DNA from: Bacillota bacterium | GTDB taxonomy: Bacteria; Bacillota; Clostridia; Lachnospirales; Lachnospiraceae | Length of the DNA stretch: 64,000 nucleotides | Assembly: GCA_023407575.1 (NCBI GenBank) | Contig: JAEYLX010000032.1 | Coordinates: 1-64,000, forward strand | Direction: 5' to 3' | Part shown: positions 56,567 to 64,000 of the stretch, piece by piece | Layout of the letters: each line of letters begins with the position of its first letter | Position numbering within the stretch: the stretch's first letter is position 1 | The notes under the pieces: model-generated | What the model was told of the DNA's origin: nothing | Databases searched by the model: none | What the model saw: the letters and a program-made list of their open reading frames with translations, nothing else | Made by a program: the position numbers and the translations under genes

Positions 56567-57565
56567 ATGAAGAATTTTATTACAAAACCATACCGCTATG
56601 CGATAGTATTTAGTTTGCTATTAATATTGTCCGTGATTTTTATACTTTTGGACACCTTTGTCATACCCAAATCCTATCAAGCTATCGTACCGGAGCAAAA
56701 TACAGTTGATTCAGGAATCGATAAGGCAAACACTGGAGAAGACTCTGGAACTTATGATATAGATGGTGAGCTAGCCGATGAGAATACAACAGATGAGAAG
56801 GATGAGCTATCCCAGCAAGACAATACAAACAAGGATTCTGTAATTACCACCGATTCCTATGAGGACTCAAATATTAAAATTAAGATTAGCACGATACGTG
56901 CTTACGAATCCAATGTTTACATAGCTGATATTGAGGTTTCAGATGTTTCTTATTTAAAAACTGCACTGGCAGGTGATGTCTTTGGTCGTAATATCAAGGA
57001 CTCAACTTCACAAATTGCAGAAGACCATCAGGCGATATTTGCGATAAACGGAGATTTCTATGGATTTCGTGATTATGGATATGTGCTTCGTAATGGTGTT
57101 CTTTACCGTGATGTAGCAGGTGATGCAGAGGCTTTATTAATTGATAACGAGGGAGATTTTTCTATAATGGAAGAATCTGATTTTAACTCAAGTAACATAG
57201 ACTATTCCTCCCTGTGGCAGATACTGTCCTTTGGACCAGCATTAATAAAGGAAGGAGAGGTAGTAGTTGACAGTAATACTGAAGTTTCAAGATCGATGTC
57301 AAGTAATCCTAGAACCGCAATTGGTGAAATCTCTCCATTGCACTATATTATAGTTGTTTCAGATGGACGAACCGATGAAAGTGCGGGGCTATCCCTGCTG
57401 GAACTAGCACAGGTATTTGCAGATCAAGGCTGTGTTACAGCTTACAATTTAGATGGTGGCGGATCTTCAACCATGTATTTTAATGGTAAGATTGTAAATG
57501 TACCTACGGATGGCAGAACTATGAAAGAAAGAGAGGTAAGTGATATTGTTTACATTGGATATTAA
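56567..57565 (+). CDS. Phosphodiester glycosidase (NAGPA-domain) membrane-anchored protein
   Basis: The protein has about 332 residues, with one N-terminal helix (about 8-32), an acidic Thr/Asp-rich linker (about 45-95) and an extracytoplasmic NAGPA domain. The domain is marked by AINGDFYGFRDYGY and the closing NLDGGGSSTMYFNGK. Family members cleave N-acetylglucosamine phosphodiesters, and bacterial ones often act on wall sugars. The start is uncertain: ATG 56567 follows TAGGAG by 11 bases, GTG 56561 by 5, and ATG 56540 lacks a site. The next gene overlaps by 26 bp. Confidence 0.82.
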   Translation: MKNFITKPYRYAIVFSLLLILSVIFILLDTFVIPKSYQAIVPEQNTVDSGIDKANTGEDSGTYDIDGELADENTTDEKDELSQQDNTNKDSVITTDSYEDSNIKIKISTIRAYESNVYIADIEVSDVSYLKTALAGDVFGRNIKDSTSQIAEDHQAIFAINGDFYGFRDYGYVLRNGVLYRDVAGDAEALLIDNEGDFSIMEESDFNSSNIDYSSLWQILSFGPALIKEGEVVVDSNTEVSRSMSSNPRTAIGEISPLHYIIVVSDGRTDESAGLSLLELAQVFADQGCVTAYNLDGGGSSTMYFNGKIVNVPTDGRTMKEREVSDIVYIGY

Positions 57566-57968
57566 AGAGCATAAAAAAATATTGATAACTTACCTTGTAG
57601 TTACTGTTGTTGCAATTGTAGTTGATCGTATTTATACCATCTTTGGACATGGAGTTTATTCAGCAGCAATGTCTTTAATGTTTCTATATCCCTTAATAGC
57701 TGGAGTAGTCTATTTTGTGTTATTCGTGTTATTATTAAAAAAGGCTCATCTTTCCTTTGGTTTTCGTTTATTTAAAAACTTATATGCATCCATGGTTACG
57801 CTACTAACTGTGCGGAGCTTTTTGCAGGGAATCTTTGAAATAGCAGGTACAAATTCTCCATATTTAATGTATTATTATTACCTTAGCGCAATAATGGCTG
57901 GAAGCTGTTTTATGCTTGTTCTATGGTTTACGAAGCAGAGTTTTACCAGGAAAATAAATAAAAGATAA
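57540..57968 (+). CDS. Four-helix membrane protein coupled to the NAGPA gene
   Basis: The protein has up to 142 residues and four predicted helices (about 13-30, 43-65, 80-95, 108-130). The first possible start, GTG 57540, lies inside the preceding gene. TTG 57546 with GAGAGG 9 bases upstream is also plausible. The overlap implies translational coupling to the glycosidase. Function is unknown. A terminator follows. Confidence 0.6.
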   Translation: MILFTLDIKEHKKILITYLVVTVVAIVVDRIYTIFGHGVYSAAMSLMFLYPLIAGVVYFVLFVLLLKKAHLSFGFRLFKNLYASMVTLLTVRSFLQGIFEIAGTNSPYLMYYYYLSAIMAGSCFMLVLWFTKQSFTRKINKR

Positions 57969-57988
57969 TTGTACAGTCAGTAAGGTGT

Positions 57989-58041
57989 AAAAGACTGTGT
58001 TGTAATATTCATTTGATGGGTATTTGCAGCACAGTTTTTTT
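57989..58041 (+). terminator. Rho-independent terminator
   Basis: A 17-bp stem with several G-U pairs (57989-58005 with 58024-58040) has a loop of 18 nt and a seven-T run. It ends the NAGPA operon. Confidence 0.75.
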
Positions 58042-58262
58042 GTTATACCTTACATACTGCTAAAAAGTCAGCATTAATTCCATTTGTATTATAATACGAA
58101 AAAATCCAAGAAAGTCATATTTTAGCCACAAAAAAGCCATAAAGTTCCTTTAGCATATGCAATGACAAGGGTTTCTACCAACGATTTGATAATAGAGTCA
58201 AGTTATGGAACTATTGACGGATACTCGTAAACGACAACATTGCAAATGGAGAGGATAACCTG

Positions 58263-60419
58263 ATGAAAAAAATATTTGCCAAGTATGTACTATTAACTCT
58301 GTTTTTGCTATGCTTTTCTGGTCTGTACATAAGTACTGCAGAAGCGAGTGTAGTAACAACACCAACGCCAACAGTGACACCAACGGTAACTCCGCCCGTG
58401 GTTGAAAAGATTTCATATCAGATTGCAATTACAAAAATGCCTTCTAAAACAGTATATTCCAAAGGGGATAAGCTGAATTTTTCTGATATGGTGGTGGAAA
58501 GCTACTATACAGATGGAACTAGTGCCATAATTACAGATTATAGCATACAAAATTATTATCCGGATCAGATTGGACAACAGACTGTATTTATTTCGTATCA
58601 AAACCAAATGGCAATACTACAGATTATGGTGGTACCAGCTACAGTAAAAAATATTACTACGACCTATCATGATACGTTAACGCTGACATTGTCCTGGGAT
58701 GCTATTCCAGGTGCATTGCGTTATGAAATATATGAACAGGATGCAGCAACTGGGTTTTTTAACCTGGCATCAGTTAGTGACATAAATAGTATTACCTTGA
58801 GTGCCATGGCAGGAACAGTACATAAATATCAAATATGTGTAGTAGAAATGTCAGGAGGTTATGAATATCGTGGTCCTATGTCAGATACCTACACAACAGC
58901 GACAAATCCAGATGCTGTTACGGGTCTGATTGTAACCGGAACTTCGACCAACTCCATTTCCTTAAGCTGGAATGCAGTTGCAAATGCAACTGGATATCAG
59001 ATTTACCGCAGCAATGCTTCAGAAAATAAATATACCTTAATTGGAACATCGGCAACCACAACCTATGTGAGTGATAAGTTAACTTCTGGTAAGAGTTATA
59101 ATTATAAGGTATGCGCTTTTTCTATCAATGAGAGTTACACCGGCGGGTATTCCAATGTAGTGGATACCAGTACCAATCCCGCAAAAGTCTCCTTAAAGTT
59201 TAAGACAGGTGAACAGAAGATTCGAATGACCTGGACAGGTGTGACTGGCGCAACCGCATATGATATTTATTTTGGGGATGCAGTGAAGGGTTATACGCTG
59301 ATAACAACTCAAAAAGGTGGCAGCAGCTCCTATACTTATCTTGTAGAGGGACTTACATTAGGTAATACCTATTCTTTTTATGCGGTTGCAAGACGTGACT
59401 ACAATGGTATTTCCTATAATAGTGTAACCTATGATGTTCAGACAACTCTAATCTCACTGTTAGAACCTACCAGTGTAATAGGTAAGTTGTTTCCCTTAAA
59501 GAAGGATTTCTTAAATTCAGTTGCTTATCAGACCATTCCGTTCTTTAAGAAATATATCAATTATTCAAAAAGCTATGCAATACCTGGATTAGTAACCACC
59601 AATGTCGGAGGTTTTTCCAGTACGACCATGTGTCCACAGGGATTGACCTTTGCTGAAAATTATTTATTAATGTCTGCCTATGATTTAACGGGCGTAGAGA
59701 ATTCAGTTATCTATGTGATTGATAAAAATACAAAAGCACTATTATCAACGCTAGTTTTACCCTCTAAACCACATTTAGGCGGGCTTGCTTATGATGGTGT
59801 TAATCTTTGGTTAACGACTGGATCCAAGTTAGCTGCTATTCCATATACAGATATTGTTGCAGCGGCTAATAGTAAAGCAACTTATACTTATGTAAATTAT
59901 AAAACAACGGTTTCTCTAGGTATAACAGCATCCTTTGCAACTTTTTACAGGGATAAATTATGGGTAGGGACTTATGATGAATTGAAATCAACAAATCTAT
60001 ATAGTTATACCATTCAAAATAAGGACACTATGCCAACCCTTACAAGAGTAAACACAATGGTAATGCCGACCAGAGTACAAGGAATTGCTTTCTCACAAAA
60101 AGGTACCATGTTTGTTTCAAGGTCCTGTCAGCTTTACAAAGGTCTCCGTGGGTATATGCGACAAATTGATGTATATAAGCCTGCTTTTAGTAAGACGGTA
60201 AAAGGAGTGATACCTTTAGGAGAGCCAATTAACATCGTAAGTATGCCCTCCATGAACGAAGGAATTGCAATTGATGGAGATTATCTATACGTAACCTTTG
60301 AGTCTGCTGCCTTTGATAAAGCAAGTTATAAAATGGATATGATTACTGCTTTCAGAGCAACTAATGTTGCACTTAAGAATGTTACGGAGGAAGAAGTAAT
60401 TACTAATTTAAAAAAGTAA
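58263..60419 (+). CDS. Secreted Big_3/FN3 protein with C-terminal propeller-like domain
   Basis: The 718-residue protein has a signal peptide cut near residue 29 and a Thr/Pro tether. A bacterial Ig-like group 3 domain (about 50-125) and three fibronectin type III domains (about 128-215, 218-305, 308-395) follow. A C-terminal region of about 320 residues has repeated motifs such as GLAYDGVNLWLTTG and RDKLWVGTYDE, suggesting a beta-propeller. There is no catalytic signature or anchor. It could be an adhesin or polysaccharide-binding protein. A TGGAGAGG site lies 8 bases before the ATG. Confidence 0.75.
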   Translation: MKKIFAKYVLLTLFLLCFSGLYISTAEASVVTTPTPTVTPTVTPPVVEKISYQIAITKMPSKTVYSKGDKLNFSDMVVESYYTDGTSAIITDYSIQNYYPDQIGQQTVFISYQNQMAILQIMVVPATVKNITTTYHDTLTLTLSWDAIPGALRYEIYEQDAATGFFNLASVSDINSITLSAMAGTVHKYQICVVEMSGGYEYRGPMSDTYTTATNPDAVTGLIVTGTSTNSISLSWNAVANATGYQIYRSNASENKYTLIGTSATTTYVSDKLTSGKSYNYKVCAFSINESYTGGYSNVVDTSTNPAKVSLKFKTGEQKIRMTWTGVTGATAYDIYFGDAVKGYTLITTQKGGSSSYTYLVEGLTLGNTYSFYAVARRDYNGISYNSVTYDVQTTLISLLEPTSVIGKLFPLKKDFLNSVAYQTIPFFKKYINYSKSYAIPGLVTTNVGGFSSTTMCPQGLTFAENYLLMSAYDLTGVENSVIYVIDKNTKALLSTLVLPSKPHLGGLAYDGVNLWLTTGSKLAAIPYTDIVAAANSKATYTYVNYKTTVSLGITASFATFYRDKLWVGTYDELKSTNLYSYTIQNKDTMPTLTRVNTMVMPTRVQGIAFSQKGTMFVSRSCQLYKGLRGYMRQIDVYKPAFSKTVKGVIPLGEPINIVSMPSMNEGIAIDGDYLYVTFESAAFDKASYKMDMITAFRATNVALKNVTEEEVITNLKK

Positions 60420-60447
60420 ATTTGAACTAAATATCATAGAATACAAC

Positions 60448-60491
60448 AAAAGCATTATCATTTATCCCATTATAAGTGATGATGCTTTTTT
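60448..60491 (+). terminator. Rho-independent terminator
   Basis: A stem with G-U pairs (60448-60464 with 60473-60489) is followed by six Ts. It ends the FN3-protein gene. Confidence 0.8.
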
Positions 60492-60611
60492 GTATACTAA
60501 GGGTATAAGGTTTTGTAATTTATAGAAATGGAAATTAAGAAAGTGAAAAGAGCATTAATAAATTAGACATATATTTATGAAGTCACAGGTAATTAGAAAG
60601 GCATGGTAATT

Positions 60612-63035
60612 ATGCAAGAAAATAAAAAGACAGAAATGATACCCTATCAATATCGGCATGCTTCCGTTCCTGGCGGAGGATTTGTAACGGGCTTTTGCTT
60701 TCATCCAAAGCAAGCAGATATTTTATATGCAAGAACAGATATTGGTGGTGTTTATCGTTTTGATTTTAAACAACAGGAATGGATTTCACTCATGGATCAT
60801 GTTACAGCACTGGAAAAATGGGAGAGTTATCCGCTTTCCATTGCTCTTGATTCTTCTAACCCCTCCTGGTTATATGTTGTGGCAGGGAATTTAAAACAGA
60901 ACTACCTTTGCAGATCGAAAGATTATGGGAATAATTTCGAATATTACACATTACCTGCTTCTGTCCATGGAAATGCTCCTGGGCGTGGGACAGGGGAACG
61001 GCTTCAAGTTGATCCGCATAATTCGAGTATTCTTTATTTTGGATCACAGAGTGAAGGTCTATTGATTTCTGAAGATTACGGTGAACATTTTAAACCTCTC
61101 TCGGTAAATACTAAGGAAGGCAATACAGAGAAAAACCTGGCTTTTGTGTGGGTAGACCCAAGGTCATTGAAAGCTGACCGGTGTCAAACCATCATAGTTT
61201 CAACCTCGGGAAAAGAAAATTCACCCGGAGGCAATTATCGAGGTCCCAGCCTTTATCTTTCTATAGATGCGGGAAAAACGTTTAACATAATGCCGGGACA
61301 ACCTGGTGCCGGTGATTTTGGAGCATATCCGGGATTTGTTGGTCAAAGGATTGCACGCTCCGGTGATTATGTTTTTGTTACAATGGCAGCTACAGAAAGG
61401 GAAGGACACGGTTGGAACAGCTACGCCTGTGACTCTGGTGGTCGAGAGAGAGGTTGTATTATTCGATATGAACTTACGGAACAAGGAGAGTTACAGGGAT
61501 ATGAACTCATAACCCCCGATTTATCCTTTATACAACCTATGGAGGGGGATATTTGTAACTTTGCCGGATTTGGAGGAATTGATGCTGCTGAGCCTGCTGG
61601 TCATTTAATTTGCTCCACCCAGTGTTGTGAAAAGGGAGATGCGGTTCTATTTTCAGAGGATTACGGATTGCATTGGAAACCGATTTTATACCGTCTAAGC
61701 ATAGGGGAAATAGACTTCGGTCAAGTGCCATATATGAAGCCAGAGTATAACAATAACGATAGCTTAATTCATTGGATGTCAGATATTAAAATTGACCCTT
61801 TCTGCTCTGACCGAGTGTTCTTTAACACAGGTACAGGGATTTTTACCTCCAATGATTTGTTAAACACTAAGAATAATCTATCTGTGCATTGGGAACCTTG
61901 CTGTAAAGGGTTAGAAGAGACCGTACATTTAAATGTATATAGCCCGCCAAAGGGTGATGTTCAGCTAATCGATATCGTAGGAGACTTGGGAGCGTTTGCA
62001 TTTGCTGATTTAACCAAACCTGCGGAGAATTCTTTTGCAGACGAAAAACATCACCGTTATATTACCTGTCTTTGTGCGGATTATACTGATGAGGAGCCAA
62101 GATTTGTTGCGGTTTGTGCCCGGGGTAATTGGATAGGTAAAACAACCGGAGGATTAATCTGGTCTGAGGATCAATGTAAGACGTTTCGAAGGCTTGCTGA
62201 TCCATATGGAATTAGTAAGCGTATCGACAAGTTGATTGATGAAATCAGGAAGCCCAATACCAATTCCGGCTGGACCGCAATTTCCTCTGATGGGAGGACA
62301 CTCGTATGGTGCGTAGGGGAAAGATTCTCCTTACCGATAGAGGCAGTGGTTTTCACTGAGAATTTGGGCGAAACCTGGCAGCAGTCTCGTATTTTTGATC
62401 TTCAAGGTAAGGTGCTAACGGGAGAAAATTGTACGATTAAAGTGTTTTCTGATCGTGTGGATCCAGAGGTATTCTATGGATTTGGTGAAGAATCTAATAT
62501 GTATATTAGCACAGACAAAGCCAGAAGCTTTTATCAGGTTAAGGTGCCAGATTATTTTCCTAAGCTTGAACTAGCTGGTATTGATGGGAAGATGTCTGTT
62601 GAAATTCGGATGGAAACTGGAAAGACAGGAGTGGCGTGGATTTCTTTAGGTAAAGGTGGACTTTGGAGAATTATCTTCGATAAGCAAAAACGAACAGCAG
62701 AATTCTATCGTATCAGTAAAGAAAAGGATATTATTTTTCGTCAGGGTATGGGAAAAGCCGCACCGAATAGTTTATACAACACGCTTTATGTGAATGGGAT
62801 TATCAATGGAGATTACGGTTTTTATAGGTCTGTTAATGAAGGTGAAACCTGGCAGAGAATTAATACAAGTAAGCAGATGTATGGCGATATCAGAAGTATT
62901 ATAGGTGACCCCCGTCGCTTTGGACGATTTTATCTCGCCACAGGGTCCAGAGGAGTTCTGTGGGGAGAACCCTTGCCAAACATGGATATCAATAAAGTAT
63001 CCTTAGAAAGCAAGTTTTCAAAGCAAATTTATTAA
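60612..63035 (+). CDS. Cytosolic GH74-family xyloglucan-degrading enzyme (putative)
   Basis: The 807-residue, two-propeller protein is related to GH74 endoxyloglucanases. The N-terminus has the family opening GGGFVTGFCFHP and ARTDIGGVYRF, with Asp43 as a putative catalytic residue. The second propeller brings Asp458 in DIVGDLGAF. Repeated SEDYG/SKDYG blade motifs occur. There is no signal peptide, so it would act on imported oligosaccharides, unlike typical secreted GH74 enzymes. ATG 60612 is chosen because GAAAGG lies 9 bases upstream of it and abuts ATG 60603. It lies 54 bp before the GH31 gene. Confidence 0.8.
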   Translation: MQENKKTEMIPYQYRHASVPGGGFVTGFCFHPKQADILYARTDIGGVYRFDFKQQEWISLMDHVTALEKWESYPLSIALDSSNPSWLYVVAGNLKQNYLCRSKDYGNNFEYYTLPASVHGNAPGRGTGERLQVDPHNSSILYFGSQSEGLLISEDYGEHFKPLSVNTKEGNTEKNLAFVWVDPRSLKADRCQTIIVSTSGKENSPGGNYRGPSLYLSIDAGKTFNIMPGQPGAGDFGAYPGFVGQRIARSGDYVFVTMAATEREGHGWNSYACDSGGRERGCIIRYELTEQGELQGYELITPDLSFIQPMEGDICNFAGFGGIDAAEPAGHLICSTQCCEKGDAVLFSEDYGLHWKPILYRLSIGEIDFGQVPYMKPEYNNNDSLIHWMSDIKIDPFCSDRVFFNTGTGIFTSNDLLNTKNNLSVHWEPCCKGLEETVHLNVYSPPKGDVQLIDIVGDLGAFAFADLTKPAENSFADEKHHRYITCLCADYTDEEPRFVAVCARGNWIGKTTGGLIWSEDQCKTFRRLADPYGISKRIDKLIDEIRKPNTNSGWTAISSDGRTLVWCVGERFSLPIEAVVFTENLGETWQQSRIFDLQGKVLTGENCTIKVFSDRVDPEVFYGFGEESNMYISTDKARSFYQVKVPDYFPKLELAGIDGKMSVEIRMETGKTGVAWISLGKGGLWRIIFDKQKRTAEFYRISKEKDIIFRQGMGKAAPNSLYNTLYVNGIINGDYGFYRSVNEGETWQRINTSKQMYGDIRSIIGDPRRFGRFYLATGSRGVLWGEPLPNMDINKVSLESKFSKQIY

Positions 63036-63089
63036 TAGTCTGCTTAGATCGGAACAGTTACAGTTTAACATAGAAAGGTAGAGGTATAT

Positions 63090-64000
63090 ATGAGATACGA
63101 GAAAAATGGAAATAGACTGATTTGCTATCAAGGAGAGGCAGTTCTTTGGATTGAACCTTGGGGCGATAATTCTCTTCGAGTTCGAATGACAAAAGAAGCT
63201 TACATGGATCAGAAGGATTGGGCATTAACAGAGCAGATTGTTCCTGGTAAAGCAGAGATAGTTATGGAAGAAGTTGAGGTATTAGAGCCTTGGTATCGGA
63301 CAGCTCCAGAAGGACATGTTCAAAAGATAACCATTGCAAGCATTCGTAATGGTAAGATTACGGCTAAGTTTAATATTGAAGGTTGGCTTTCTTTTGAAAA
63401 TGAGAAAGGCGAGATACTTACACAGGAATATTGGCGTAATCGAGCAAGAATTGATCGATATGCAGTACCAATAGGTATTAGTGCCAGAGAATTAAAGCCT
63501 ATTACAGGTACTTCGGATTATCGCTTGACTGCGCGATTTGAGGCGTTTGAGGGTGAGAAGATTTTTGGTATGGGGCAATATCAGGAGGGTAATCTGGATA
63601 AAAAAGGTGCAATACTTGAACTCGCCCAGAGAAATTCACAGGCAAGTGTACCCTTTATGGTATCCAGTCGAGGTTATGGATATTTGTGGAATAATCCAGC
63701 AATCGGAACAGCAAGCTTTGGAACGAATAAGACAGAATGGATTGCTGAAAATACCAAGAAGATGGACTATTGGATTACCGCAGGGGAAACACCGGCAGAG
63801 ATTGTGGCACAGTATGCAGACGTAACTGGCAAAGTACCAATGATGCCGGAATATGGACTGGGATTTTGGCAGTGTAAGCTTCGTTATCGCAATCAGGAAG
63901 AGCTGCTGGCGGTTGCAAGGGAACATAAACGACGTGGTCTGCCTATGGATGTTATTGTAATAGATTTCTTTCACTGGACGAAGCAGGGAGATTTTAAATT
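63090..64000 (+). CDS. GH31 glycosidase, probable alpha-xylosidase (3' end outside window)
   Basis: The frame from ATG 63090 (MRYEKNGNRLICYQGEA), with AGAGG 6 bases upstream, stays open to the window end, giving 303 residues. The N-terminal beta-sandwich of GH31 runs to about 240. Then the (beta/alpha)8 barrel begins with EYGLGFWQCKLRYRNQEELL and PMDVIVIDFFHW, a pattern of bacterial YicI-like alpha-xylosidases. The catalytic Asp is beyond the edge. It follows the GH74 gene by 54 bp, so the pair would cut xyloglucan oligosaccharides inside the cell. Confidence 0.85.
   Translation, partial: MRYEKNGNRLICYQGEAVLWIEPWGDNSLRVRMTKEAYMDQKDWALTEQIVPGKAEIVMEEVEVLEPWYRTAPEGHVQKITIASIRNGKITAKFNIEGWLSFENEKGEILTQEYWRNRARIDRYAVPIGISARELKPITGTSDYRLTARFEAFEGEKIFGMGQYQEGNLDKKGAILELAQRNSQASVPFMVSSRGYGYLWNNPAIGTASFGTNKTEWIAENTKKMDYWITAGETPAEIVAQYADVTGKVPMMPEYGLGFWQCKLRYRNQEELLAVAREHKRRGLPMDVIVIDFFHWTKQGDFK

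Overview
The base composition is low G+C. Ribosome binding sites are strong GGAGG types, often paired with TTG or GTG starts, and the gene content is that of a plant-polysaccharide-fermenting Firmicute: a secreted cellulase, cytosolic disaccharide phosphorolysis, many AraC-type and YesM/YesN regulators, and sugar binding lipoproteins. I infer an anaerobic Clostridia/Lachnospiraceae cellulose degrader of the Clostridium (Lachnoclostridium) phytofermentans kind. The species call is inference, not a database result.

Left part (1-21.3 kb). After a few membrane proteins of unknown role comes a cellulose-use locus. A secreted GH5 endoglucanase (minus strand) lies opposite a cytosolic cellobiose phosphorylase and a phosphoglucomutase (plus strand), separated by a region with a 122-bp hairpin. 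Next is a sugar-sensing and uptake operon: YesM-type kinase, binding lipoprotein, two permeases, YesN-type regulator and a chemoreceptor. The nagA-nagB amino-sugar genes follow. Extracellular cellulose cleavage, uptake by an ABC importer without its own ATPase, and phosphorolysis to glucose-1-phosphate then glucose-6-phosphate form a coherent route.

Middle (21.3-39.7 kb). There are two GNAT acetyltransferases and a phospholipase-C-like protein. Then come polyphosphate kinase with exopolyphosphatase, the SbcD-SbcC nuclease, an AraC regulator opposite a GH43 enzyme with an orphan binding lipoprotein, a three-gene ABC-2 exporter followed by the remnant of a HAD phosphatase gene, and a small conserved-looking ORF.

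Right-centre (39.8-54.4 kb). An OmpR-type two-component system is followed, across a 14-bp tandem-repeat array, by a compact operon. It encodes a VTC-type polyphosphate polymerase domain protein, a DUF4956 membrane protein (overlapping by 8 bp) and a secreted beta-helix-like lipoprotein. This is my best candidate for a poorly described system. Then come an L,D-transpeptidase, a CrcB fluoride channel, a 99-bp tandem repeat, an H-NOX chemoreceptor with the complete heme and O2-binding residue set, a YdcZ-type membrane protein and a class I ribonucleotide reductase (nrdA, nrdB).

Right end (54.4-64 kb). dapA lies opposite an AraC regulator. Next are a phosphodiester glycosidase-domain protein, a secreted Ig/FN3/propeller protein, and a cytosolic GH74-family protein followed by the start of a GH31 alpha-glucosidase/xylosidase, which suggests intracellular xyloglucan oligosaccharide breakdown. 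No rRNA, tRNA, CRISPR array, transposase or prophage was seen.
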